Source: Pseudoruegeria aquimaris
Lineage (GTDB): Bacteria > Pseudomonadota > Alphaproteobacteria > Rhodobacterales > Rhodobacteraceae
Assembly: GCF_900172235.1 (NCBI RefSeq)
Contig: NZ_FWFQ01000011.1
Coordinates: 50,540-114,539 of the forward strand
Length of the DNA: 64,000 nucleotides
Reading direction: 5' to 3'
Shown here in pieces: positions 9,834-17,269 of the stretch (its first letter is position 1; each line of letters opens with the position of its first letter). Below the pieces are notes generated by a model that ran no database searches, was not told the DNA's origin, and was given only the letters and a program-made list of their open reading frames with translations. The position numbers and the translations under genes are program-made.

Positions 9834-11237
9834 TCACCCCGCCGCATCATCCAGTGAAATTTCTCCTTTCGGCAGCCAGATCGCGAAGGCGCTGCCGCTG
9901 TCATCGCTGCGCAGAAGCTCCAGCCGCCCGCCGTGTCCGCGCACCAGTTCGGCCGCGATGGCGAGCCCGAGACCCGTGCCGCCCTTGCGCGTTCCGCCCT
10001 GGAAAGGCTTGAAAAGATGCTCCAGCGCCTTGGGCGGCAGACCGGGGCCGGTATCCGTCACGTGGATGATCCAGGCCTCGTCGTCTTCCTCGGCGCTCAG
10101 GGTCACGGTGCCGCCCTTGCCGGTGGCGGCGATGGCCTGCCGTGCGTTGCGGGTGAGATTCGTCAGCACCCGGTAGAGCTGCTCGGGATCGGCGCGCAGG
10201 GTGAACTCTCGCGGCACCGCGCTCCGGATAACCACGCCCTCCTCGCCGCCCGCGAGCGACTCGCTGGCCACGATGTCATCCACCAGCCCGGCAAGCGCGA
10301 AACGGCTGAGCATCGGCGCCGGCTCCTCGGCCTTGCCGAAGGCCAGCGTGGATTCGCAGAGGTTCACCGCGCGGCTGATCGAGTTCATCAGCTTGGGCAC
10401 GGCCCGCTGCACGGCCGGATCGCTGCTGATCTCCATCCGGTCGGTGAACAGCTGGGCGGTGGTGAGGATGTTGCGCAGATCGTGGCTCACCTTGGCCACG
10501 GCGCCGCCGAGCTGGGCCAGCCGCTCCTTCTGGCGCAACGCGCCGGTCAGCTCGGTCTGCATCGACTGCAGCGCCTCCTCGGCCTCGCGCAACTCGGTGA
10601 TTCCCGCGCTCGGCTGGATGATGCGCCGCGCATCCTCGGGCGCCACCGCGTAGCTCTGCATCGCGCGCACCACGCGCTTGATCGGGGTCACAAGGAAGCC
10701 GCGCACCGCGAGGAACAGCAGCACGGCGGTGAAGGCCGAGATCACGGCCGAGAGAATCAGGATCCGCACCCCGTAGTCGAGCATCGCCGCCCTCAGGGAA
10801 TCGGTCTCGGTGGTGATCTCGATCAACAGCCCCGCCTCGCGCACCGGCTGGCCGATCACCCGGATCACCTCGGGCTCCGGGTTGACCAGGCGCATCATCG
10901 CGTCCCGGATCAGCACCCAGGCTCCGGCGTCGCGCAGATCGACCGTCCGGTCGATCGGGGCGGGCATGGGTGAAGACAGGATCAGCTGGCGCACCTCGTC
11001 GCGCCGCAGCACCACGTTGAACACACCGGCGTTGCTCAGAAGCTCGGCTTCCAGATCCGGGTCGATCATGTCGTTGGCCAGCAGGGCCAGCGAGGCGATC
11101 TGCGCCTTCTCCAGCTTCAGCAGCAGGTAATCCTCCCGGAACCGCGCCACGGAGGGCACGAAGATCATCACTTCCGCCAGCATGACGAAGAGCACCGTCA
11201 GCATCAGGAAGCGTCCGGAAAGCGATCTGAGGAACAT
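9834..11237 (-). CDS. Membrane sensor histidine kinase, no partner regulator nearby
   Basis: Inner-membrane histidine kinase, 467 residues from the ATG at 11237, which has an AGGGC-type ribosome site (a GTG at 11252 is the alternative). Transmembrane helices lie at about 9-29 and 157-179 and bracket a periplasmic sensing region of about 125 residues. A HAMP-like linker follows, then the H-box KVSHDLRN with the phospho-accepting His near 252, then the ATPase N box (NLTRNARQAI), G1 (DTGPGLP) and G2 (GGTGLGLAI). No response regulator gene is adjacent. It sits 31 bases after a flavoprotein gene and is probably in one operon with it and the TVP38 gene. The sensed signal is unknown. Confidence 0.9.
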   Translation of the reverse strand: MFLRSLSGRFLMLTVLFVMLAEVMIFVPSVARFREDYLLLKLEKAQIASLALLANDMIDPDLEAELLSNAGVFNVVLRRDEVRQLILSSPMPAPIDRTVDLRDAGAWVLIRDAMMRLVNPEPEVIRVIGQPVREAGLLIEITTETDSLRAAMLDYGVRILILSAVISAFTAVLLFLAVRGFLVTPIKRVVRAMQSYAVAPEDARRIIQPSAGITELREAEEALQSMQTELTGALRQKERLAQLGGAVAKVSHDLRNILTTAQLFTDRMEISSDPAVQRAVPKLMNSISRAVNLCESTLAFGKAEEPAPMLSRFALAGLVDDIVASESLAGGEEGVVIRSAVPREFTLRADPEQLYRVLTNLTRNARQAIAATGKGGTVTLSAEEDDEAWIIHVTDTGPGLPPKALEHLFKPFQGGTRKGGTGLGLAIAAELVRGHGGRLELLRSDDSGSAFAIWLPKGEISLDDAAG

Positions 11238-11268
11238 GGCCCTGCCCTTCACCCTGCCCTGCGCGCGG

Positions 11269-12687
11269 CTACGGCAGGTATTTCTGCACGAAGCCCACGA
11301 CCTTCTTCACCGTCGGGTTCTCGAACAGCTTGGGCGAGAAATAGGCCCCGGCGGCCCGCTTGTTGACCTCGCCCAGCGTCGGATAGGGGGCTATCATGTT
11401 GGCAACGGCGGACATTTTCAACTTGTTTGCGATGGCGAGCGACCAGACGCCGATCAGATCCCCGGCCTGCGTCCCCACGATGGAAGCGCCCACGGGGCGG
11501 CCCTTCACCACCATGACCTTGATCAGCCCGGTGGTGCGCCCTTCCGCGATCGCGCGATCGTTCTCCTCGAAGGGGAAGCGCACCACGGTGAGCGCATCGC
11601 CGTGGGCCGCGCGTGCCTGCGCTTCGGTCTGGCCGACCTGCGCGATCTCGGGATCGGTATAGGTGGCCCAGGGGATGTGATCGGTGCGCGCCTTGCTTGG
11701 CAGCCCGAAGAGGATCGAGCGGATGATGACGCCGGCGTGGTATCCGGCCACGTGGGTGAACTGGAAGCCCCCGGCCACGTCGCCGATGGCGTAGACGCGG
11801 CGGTTGCTGCTGCGCAGGTCGGGGCCGACGGTGACACCCTGCCGGGTGTAGTCCACCCCGGCGGCCTCCAGCCCGAGGTTTTCGACGTTGACCTTGCGGC
11901 CCACGGCCACCAGCAGATGGGTGCCGGTGAAGCGGCGGCCGTCCTCGGCCTCGACGGTGATGGCACCGGCCTCGCCCGAAACCCGCGCCGCCTTGGTGCC
12001 TTCCTCGATCACGATGCCCTCGGCGCGCAGGCGTTCGAGCGCAATGGCGGCGATCTCGGGATCATCCTTGCCCAGCGCCTTCTCGCCCTCGATCACCGCC
12101 ACCTCGCTGCCCAGCCGTCGATGCGCTTGCGCCATTTCAAGCCCGATGGGGCCGCCGCCGATGATCAGCAGGTGGCCGGGCTGTTCGCGCAGATCGAAAA
12201 GCGTTTCGTTGGTCAGATAGGGCACGTCGGCCAGGCCGGGAATTGGCGGCACGAAGGGGCCGGAGCCAGTGGCGATCACGAAGCGGCGCGCGGTGATCAC
12301 CGTATCGCCGGCCTGCACCTCGCTTTCCGAGATGAACCGTCCGAATTCACGGATCACCTTCACGCCGAGGCCCTCGAACCGCTCCTGGCTGTCCACCGGC
12401 TCGATGGTTTCGATCACCCTGTGCACGTGATCCTTCGCCGCCCCGTAGCTCACTTCGGGCAGGACGGGCGTCACGCCGAAGGGGCGGCCCGTGCCCATCG
12501 CATGGGCGTGTTTGCCCGCCGCCAGCAGTGCCTTGGAGGGCACGCAGCCGAAGTTGAGGCAGTCGCCGCCCATCTTGTGGCCTTCCAGCAGGACGACCTC
12601 CGCCCCCATCTGGACTGCCCCCGCGGCCACCGAAAGCCCCCCGGAGCCGGCGCCGATCACGCAGATGTCCGTCTTGATCCTTTTCAT
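11269..12687 (-). CDS. FAD-dependent pyridine nucleotide-disulfide oxidoreductase (Lpd/MerA-like)
   Basis: Flavoprotein of the class I disulfide oxidoreductase family, 472 residues. It has an N-terminal FAD-binding GAGSGG motif (13-18), the redox-active disulfide in GGDCLNFGCVPSK, an NAD(P)H-binding GGGPIGLE segment, the second FAD motif YAIGDVAGG, and a dimerisation domain. The C-terminal catalytic His-Pro-Thr of dihydrolipoyl dehydrogenase is replaced by Tyr-Pro-Thr (APYPTLGE). It is therefore unlikely to be a true lipoamide dehydrogenase and is nearer to the MerA-like group linked to TVP38 proteins. Only 3 bases separate it from the TVP38 gene upstream, so they are co-transcribed. The substrate is unknown. 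Confidence 0.9.
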   Translation of the reverse strand: MKRIKTDICVIGAGSGGLSVAAGAVQMGAEVVLLEGHKMGGDCLNFGCVPSKALLAAGKHAHAMGTGRPFGVTPVLPEVSYGAAKDHVHRVIETIEPVDSQERFEGLGVKVIREFGRFISESEVQAGDTVITARRFVIATGSGPFVPPIPGLADVPYLTNETLFDLREQPGHLLIIGGGPIGLEMAQAHRRLGSEVAVIEGEKALGKDDPEIAAIALERLRAEGIVIEEGTKAARVSGEAGAITVEAEDGRRFTGTHLLVAVGRKVNVENLGLEAAGVDYTRQGVTVGPDLRSSNRRVYAIGDVAGGFQFTHVAGYHAGVIIRSILFGLPSKARTDHIPWATYTDPEIAQVGQTEAQARAAHGDALTVVRFPFEENDRAIAEGRTTGLIKVMVVKGRPVGASIVGTQAGDLIGVWSLAIANKLKMSAVANMIAPYPTLGEVNKRAAGAYFSPKLFENPTVKKVVGFVQKYLP

Positions 12688-12690
12688 GGC

Positions 12691-13431
12691 TCACACGCCT
12701 TTCTTGCCGGTCACGGCCTTGAGGATGATGGGCAGCGCCGCCAGCAGGCACAGGCCGAGGATGGGCAGCAGGATGCGCGGCTCGAAGATGATGCCGAGAT
12801 CGGGCGTCTCACCGCGGGCGAAGACTTCGCCCAGTCCCGCGCCCACCGAGGTGTAGACGATGCCGCCGGGGATGATGCCGAAGAAGGTGGAGATCACGAA
12901 GCGATGCAGCGGCACGCCCACGAGCGCTGGCACGAGATTGGCCACGAAGAAGGGCACGGCCGGCACCAGCCGGATCAGGAAGAGCACCGACCACTGGTTC
13001 TCGTCGATCCCGTCCTTGATCTTGCGCACGGCCCCGTCCGAGGCCTCCATCCGCACGGCGAGGCGTTCGCCCAGCCCCCATTTCGCGGCGAGGAAGATGG
13101 CCGTGGCGCCGATCGTCGCCGCCAGCACGTTGAACAGCGCGCCGGGAAAGACGCCGAACAGGAAGCCCCCCGTCAGCGTGGCCACCGTGGCCCCGGGCAG
13201 CGAGAAGGCCACGATCAGCACGTAGACCCCCATGAACACGAGCGCCGCCAGCAGGTAATGCGCATCGCGGTAGGCCAGCAGCGCCTCGCGGTTGGCGGCG
13301 AGGGTCTCGAAGGAGAGGTAGTCGCGCAGGGTGAAGGCGCCGATCACCGCCACGGTGAGAATTGCGATCAGCGGCAGCCTTCGGGCGAGGCCATGCTTGC
13401 GGGGGGTCGTGGTATCTGTCATGCGGGCCAT
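12691..13431 (-). CDS. TVP38/TMEM64 (DedA-like/VTT) membrane protein
   Basis: Integral membrane protein of 246 residues from the ATG at 13431, which has an ACGAGG ribosome site 8 bases upstream; the much longer open frame upstream runs through the divergent rpmH promoter region and is not credible. The family core is seen in FSLPGATVATLTGGFLFG, with about five hydrophobic segments and the conserved RLVPAVPFFVANLVPAL stretch holding an arginine in a hydrophobic context. The family belongs to the VTT/DedA group of putative lipid or ion transport proteins. It is first in an apparent operon with the flavoprotein and histidine kinase downstream. Confidence 0.9.
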   Translation of the reverse strand: MARMTDTTTPRKHGLARRLPLIAILTVAVIGAFTLRDYLSFETLAANREALLAYRDAHYLLAALVFMGVYVLIVAFSLPGATVATLTGGFLFGVFPGALFNVLAATIGATAIFLAAKWGLGERLAVRMEASDGAVRKIKDGIDENQWSVLFLIRLVPAVPFFVANLVPALVGVPLHRFVISTFFGIIPGGIVYTSVGAGLGEVFARGETPDLGIIFEPRILLPILGLCLLAALPIILKAVTGKKGV

Positions 13432-13618
13432 CTCGCCTCGTTTCGATCTCGCGTTGGTTTCGCCACAAGATGCGCGTTCGGGCTGGCGGGCGTAAGGGCG
13501 TTCACGCCCGCTTGAACGGGAGTGACGGGATTCGGGGCTTTTCGCCCGCTTCGGGGGGCGGCTGTAACAAATGGCGAAAAAAGCCGGCTTTTCCTGCAAC
13601 AAACCGCGGGAAGGCGAA

Positions 13619-13647
13619 TTGACTTCCCCGAAAGGAGCTTCTAAAGA
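13619..13647 (+). promoter_or_regulatory. Predicted sigma-70-type promoter for rpmH-rnpA-yidD
   Basis: A -35 TTGACT (13619-13624) and -10 TAAAGA (13642-13647) are separated by 17 bases, about 75 bases before the rpmH start. It is the best promoter match I found in the window and lies in the divergent gap between the TVP38 gene and rpmH. Confidence 0.65.
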
Positions 13648-13723
13648 CCGGGCTTCGAACGCAACCGGCCTCCGAATCCATCCGGGATTCCTGGCTGACA
13701 CCTGATGATGATGGAGACGGGCG

Positions 13724-13858
13724 ATGAAACGCACCTATCAACCTTCGAACCTGGTTCGCAAACGCCGTCACGGCTTCCGTGCACGCATGGCCACGAAAGC
13801 TGGCCGCAAGATCCTGAACGCACGTCGTGCGAAAGGCCGCAAGGTGCTGTCCGCCTAA
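13724..13858 (+). CDS. rpmH: 50S ribosomal protein L34
   Basis: A 44-residue protein of the large ribosomal subunit, typical for L34. It starts [19 protein letters not shown] and ends in the basic stretch [12 protein letters not shown], both diagnostic. The length is exactly the bacterial norm. It is followed by a U-tract hairpin and then rnpA and yidD, the classical rpmH-rnpA-yidD order near the membrane-insertase gene yidC. A GGAGA ribosome site lies upstream of the ATG. Confidence 0.98.
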   Translation: MKRTYQPSNLVRKRRHGFRARMATKAGRKILNARRAKGRKVLSA

Positions 13859-13888
13859 GCTGCCTGCCTCAGGCTTGAAACGCTCGAA

Positions 13889-13919
13889 CCGTCGGATGCA
13901 GCCGCAGCCGGCGGTTTTT
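13889..13919 (+). terminator. Attenuator-like hairpin between rpmH and rnpA
   Basis: A 7-bp stem with one G-U pair (13889-13895 with 13908-13914) encloses further pairing potential and is followed directly by five T. It could let rpmH be transcribed in excess of rnpA. Confidence 0.5.
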
Positions 13920-13971
13920 GCGTTTGTGCTGCGCCGCCCCCGCGCCTATCTAGGCGCAGAGACCGCAAGGG

Positions 13972-14349
13972 ATGCTGAAGATGCACGTCCTGACCAAACG
14001 CGCCGATTTCCTGAAGGCCGCCCGTGCGCGGCGGCAGGGCACGGCCGGCTTCACGCTCCAGGCCCGCGCCCGCACGCCGGAGGAAGCCGCGCGCGTGGAT
14101 CCCGATCTCGTGCGCGTGGGCTTCACCTGCTCCAAGAAGGTAGGCAATGCCGTGGCGCGCAATCGCGCCAAGCGGCGCCTGCGCGAGGTGGCCCGCGCCC
14201 TGCTGCCCGAAGGCGGGCGGCCCGGTTTTGACTACGTGCTGATCGGCCGCGCCGGCGCCACTGCGGAGCGGGAGTTCGGCGCGCTCCTGAACGACATGCG
14301 CTACGCGCTGCGGCGCGTGCACGAAGCGCCACGGGAGAAGCGCGGATGA
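13972..14349 (+). CDS. rnpA: Ribonuclease P protein component
   Basis: The basic protein subunit of RNase P, which helps the RNA subunit bind pre-tRNA during 5' maturation. It has 125 residues. The family signature is present as KKVGNAVARNRAKRRLRE, and the N-terminus LTKRADFLKA matches the usual start. ATG at 13972 follows an AAGGG ribosome site; a second ATG nine bases on is possible. The end overlaps yidD by ATGA, so their translation is probably coupled. Confidence 0.96.
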   Translation: MLKMHVLTKRADFLKAARARRQGTAGFTLQARARTPEEAARVDPDLVRVGFTCSKKVGNAVARNRAKRRLREVARALLPEGGRPGFDYVLIGRAGATAEREFGALLNDMRYALRRVHEAPREKRG

Positions 14350-14627
14350 CCCCGCTGGCCCATATCGCCGCGCTTCCCATCCGCGCCTACCGGCTGATCT
14401 TTTCGCCCTGGGTCGGCTTCAACTGCCGCTACCAGCCCACCTGCTCGGCCTATATTCTGGAAGCGCTGGAGGAACACGGCGGCCTCAAGGGAACCTATCT
14501 CGGGGTGCGCCGCGTCTGCCGCTGCCACCCTTTCGCGGCCTCGGGCTACGATCCGGTGCCCCCCGCCGCCTCCAAACAATCCGTGAAAACGCCCGGTTGC
14601 GATTGCAATCGCCCGGATGGCTCATAG
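14346..14627 (+). CDS. yidD: Membrane protein insertion efficiency factor YidD
   Basis: Small membrane-associated protein that supports YidC-dependent insertion. It has 93 residues with an amphipathic N-terminus and the family core FSPWVGFNCRYQPTCSAY, then CRCHPF with conserved cysteines. It overlaps rnpA. The last codons contain a perfect 14-base palindrome (14599-14612). The C-terminus after CHPF is a short, unconserved extension that ends in several Cys/Asp residues. yidC itself is 4.6 kb further on, separated by yghU, ttcA and the EAL gene. Confidence 0.95.
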   Translation: MTPLAHIAALPIRAYRLIFSPWVGFNCRYQPTCSAYILEALEEHGGLKGTYLGVRRVCRCHPFAASGYDPVPPAASKQSVKTPGCDCNRPDGS

Positions 14628-14684
14628 GTTACCCCCGAACGGCCGGTCAAATGACAGGACGGCCCGCAGGAAAGGAACCCCGAG

Positions 14685-15554
14685 ATGAGCACCGAAAGCT
14701 ACACCCCCCCGAAGGTCTGGACATGGGAGCCGGGCAACGGTGGCCAGTTCGCCAACATCAACCGCCCCATCGCCGGCCCGACCCACGAAAAGGAACTGCC
14801 CGTCGGCAAGCACCCGTTCCAGCTTTATTCGCTGGCCACCCCCAACGGCGTGAAGGTCACGGTGCTGTTCGAAGAACTGCTGGAGGCCGGCGTGCGCGAG
14901 GCGGAATACGACGCCTGGCTCATCAAGATCAACGAAGGCGATCAGTTCGGCTCGGGTTTCGTCGAGGTGAACCCCAACTCCAAGATCCCCGCGCTTATGG
15001 ACCGCTCCGGCGAAACGCCCGTGCGCGTGTTCGAATCCGGCGCGATCCTGCTGCATCTGGCAGAGAAGTTCGGGAAGTTCCTGCCCGAAGATCCCGCCAA
15101 GCGCCCGGAGCTTCTGTCCTGGCTGTTCTGGCAGATGGGCTCCGCGCCCTACCTCGGCGGCGGCTTCGGCCATTTCTACGCCTACGCGCCGGAGAAGTGG
15201 CAATACCCGATCGACCGCTTCGCGATGGAGGCCAAGCGCCAGCTCGACGTGCTGGACAGGCATCTGGCCGAGAACACCTACATGACGGGCGACGACTACA
15301 CGATCGCCGACATCGCGATCTGGTCGTGGTACGGGCAGCTGGCGCTCGGCCGCCTCTACGATGCCGCCGAATTCCTTGACGTGGCGAGCTACAAGAACGT
15401 GCAACGCTGGGCCAAGGCCATCGACGCCCGCCCCGCAGTGAAGCGGGGCCGCATGGTGAACCGCGGCTGGGGCGAGCCGCACGAGCAGCTGCACGAACGC
15501 CACGATGCGAGCGATTTCGAGACCAAGACGCAGGACAAGCTCGAAGAGGCGTGA
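14685..15554 (+). CDS. yghU: Glutathione transferase-like disulfide-bond oxidoreductase YghU
   Basis: Cytosolic GST-fold protein of the YghU/Nu-class group, 289 residues. It has an N-terminal extension (residues 1-45), then a thioredoxin-like glutathione-binding domain (FQLYSLATPNGVKVTVLFEEL, and the family ESGAIL glutathione loop), then the all-helical C-terminal domain with YTIADIAIWSW. Family members reduce disulfides and organic peroxides with two bound glutathiones. It has an AAAGGA-type ribosome site and stands alone, followed by hairpins that separate it from a convergent lipoprotein gene. Confidence 0.92.
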   Translation: MSTESYTPPKVWTWEPGNGGQFANINRPIAGPTHEKELPVGKHPFQLYSLATPNGVKVTVLFEELLEAGVREAEYDAWLIKINEGDQFGSGFVEVNPNSKIPALMDRSGETPVRVFESGAILLHLAEKFGKFLPEDPAKRPELLSWLFWQMGSAPYLGGGFGHFYAYAPEKWQYPIDRFAMEAKRQLDVLDRHLAENTYMTGDDYTIADIAIWSWYGQLALGRLYDAAEFLDVASYKNVQRWAKAIDARPAVKRGRMVNRGWGEPHEQLHERHDASDFETKTQDKLEEA

Positions 15555-15574
15555 GCGCCTTGAGAACACGATTT

Positions 15575-15626
15575 GCCCGGCGGCACGCCGGGCAGCCCCC
15601 GTCCGCCCCCCCCGGGCGGGGGCTTT
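15575..15626 (+). terminator. Hairpins after yghU
   Basis: An 8-bp stem (15575-15582 with 15586-15593) is followed by a second 8-bp stem (15594-15601 with 15617-15624) that continues into a short T-run. They lie between two convergent genes, so yghU most likely ends here. Confidence 0.55.
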
Positions 15627-15673
15627 ACCCCCACCCGGCGGACGGTGCCCGCCCTCCGGATTTCAGCCTCACA

Positions 15674-16198
15674 CTATTTCTCGAAGGTGATGATCACCTC
15701 GCCGATGGTCACGCCGAAGCGCTCCATGTAGGCGCGGTTCAACAGGCGATCTTCGCTCAGCAGCCACATCCAGTCGTCGAACGTCACGCGCAGGGTGCCG
15801 TCGGGTACCGGCAGATCGATGGTATACCCCCAGCGGAAGGTGTCGCCGCGCTCTTCCCCCTTCGCCACCCCGATCACGCCCGGCGCACTGCCTTCCCATG
15901 TCTGATCACCCGTCTTGCGCAGGGTCCAGACGCGCTGCTCGGTGCTGCCGTCCTCGTAGACGAAATCTTCCACCAGCTTCAGGCGCTCGCCGTCCCAGGT
16001 GCCGGTGATGTCCACCTCGAAGCGGCGGCGCACGGTGCCGAAGCGATCCTGGAACTGGCCGTAGGCGCGGGTTTCGCCGGCGAAGAACTCTTCGAGGTTC
16101 AACTCCCGATCGCTCAGGGCGCGATCCTCCAGCGAGGGCCGGCCGGTGCAGGCCGCAAGCAGCAGCAGGGCGGACAAAAGGGCGAGACGGCGAAACAT
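15674..16198 (-). CDS. DUF3833 family lipoprotein
   Basis: A lipoprotein of 174 residues. The signal peptide has lipobox LLAAC near residues 14-18. The body matches the DUF3833 pattern: [20 protein letters not shown], then a [19 protein letters not shown] strand pair, and a C-terminal block with DDWMWLL and [10 protein letters not shown]. The protein probably forms a small beta-barrel-like domain at the periplasmic face of a membrane; its function is unknown. ATG at 16198 has an AAGGAG ribosome site, which rules out the longer frame. It is divergent from ttcA. Confidence 0.85.
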   Translation of the reverse strand: MFRRLALLSALLLLAACTGRPSLEDRALSDRELNLEEFFAGETRAYGQFQDRFGTVRRRFEVDITGTWDGERLKLVEDFVYEDGSTEQRVWTLRKTGDQTWEGSAPGVIGVAKGEERGDTFRWGYTIDLPVPDGTLRVTFDDWMWLLSEDRLLNRAYMERFGVTIGEVIITFEK

Positions 16199-16322
16199 GG
16201 CGCACTCCTTTGGCAGCGTCTTTGCAAATGATACGTTGCAGCGCCGGCTTCGGATGAATCCGGCCATCGCGCGCCCCGCTCACCCCTTGCCCGCAAGGCC
16301 GTTCTGCTCTATCGCAGCGCCC

Positions 16323-17192
16323 ATGCTCGACGATCTCGACGATATCCACCCGCTCTTCGCCGGCGCGCCCTCCACCACGGAGTTCAAGAAGCTGCGCAAA
16401 CGCATCGTGCGCTACACGCGCGAGGCGATCGAGCAATACGGCATGATCGAACGCGATGCGCGCTGGCTCGTCTGTCTCTCCGGCGGCAAGGACAGCTACA
16501 CGCTGCTGGCCGTGCTCTACGAACTGAAGTGGCGCGGCCTTCTGCCGGTGGACCTGCTTGCCTGCAACCTCGATCAGGGCCAGCCCGGCTTTCCCTCGAC
16601 GGTGCTGCCGGAATTCCTCGAGAAGATGGGCGTGCCCCACCGCATCGAATACCAGGACACCTACTCCGTCGTCGTCGACAAGGTGCCCCAGGGCCGGACC
16701 TATTGCGCGCTCTGCTCGCGCCTGCGCCGCGGCAACCTCTACCGCATCGCGCGCGAAGAGGGCTGCTCCGCCGTCGTGCTGGGCCACCACCGCGACGACA
16801 TCCTCGAAACCTTCTTCATGAACCTGTTCCACGGCGGACGGCTGGCGACGATGCCGCCCAAGCTCGTGAACGAGGAAGGCGATCTCTTCGTCTATCGCCC
16901 GCTGGCCCACGTGGCCGAGGCCGACTGCGAGAAATTCGCCACCGCGATGAACTACCCGATCATCCCCTGCGATCTCTGCGGCAGCCAGGACGGGCTGCAA
17001 CGCCAGCAGGTAAAACAGATCCTCGACCAATGGGAGAAGAACAGCCCCGGCCGCCGGCAGGTGATGTTCCGCGCCCTGATGAACGCGCGCCCGTCGCATC
17101 TGCTGGATCCGAAGCTCTTCGATTTCGCCGGGCTCACCCGCGACCCGGGCGCATTTGATGAAAATGCCGCACAACTTCCCAAGCTGCGTTAA
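16323..17192 (+). CDS. ttcA: tRNA 2-thiocytidine(32) synthetase TtcA
   Basis: ATP-dependent tRNA thiolase acting on cytidine 32. It has 289 residues. The PP-loop SGGKDSYT sits near residue 60, followed by two CxxC pairs (YCALC and PCDLC) that bind the family [4Fe-4S] cluster, and the [10 protein letters not shown] block. The frame is open upstream, but similarity begins at [10 protein letters not shown], so I place the start at 16323. It is divergent from the DUF3833 lipoprotein and about 80 bases before the EAL gene. Confidence 0.95.
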   Translation: MLDDLDDIHPLFAGAPSTTEFKKLRKRIVRYTREAIEQYGMIERDARWLVCLSGGKDSYTLLAVLYELKWRGLLPVDLLACNLDQGQPGFPSTVLPEFLEKMGVPHRIEYQDTYSVVVDKVPQGRTYCALCSRLRRGNLYRIAREEGCSAVVLGHHRDDILETFFMNLFHGGRLATMPPKLVNEEGDLFVYRPLAHVAEADCEKFATAMNYPIIPCDLCGSQDGLQRQQVKQILDQWEKNSPGRRQVMFRALMNARPSHLLDPKLFDFAGLTRDPGAFDENAAQLPKLR

Positions 17193-17269
17193 CGCCCGGA
17201 TCAGACAGGGGCTTTAGGGCTGGAACGAGCAAGACCTGCCGATTCCAGCCCCGTGGAAGGACATGCCTC

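Noticed and set aside
12691..13734. Longer 347-residue version of the TVP38 protein
   Set aside because: The extra N-terminus covers the divergent rpmH promoter and has no hydrophobic or conserved pattern; ATG 13431 has a good ribosome site.
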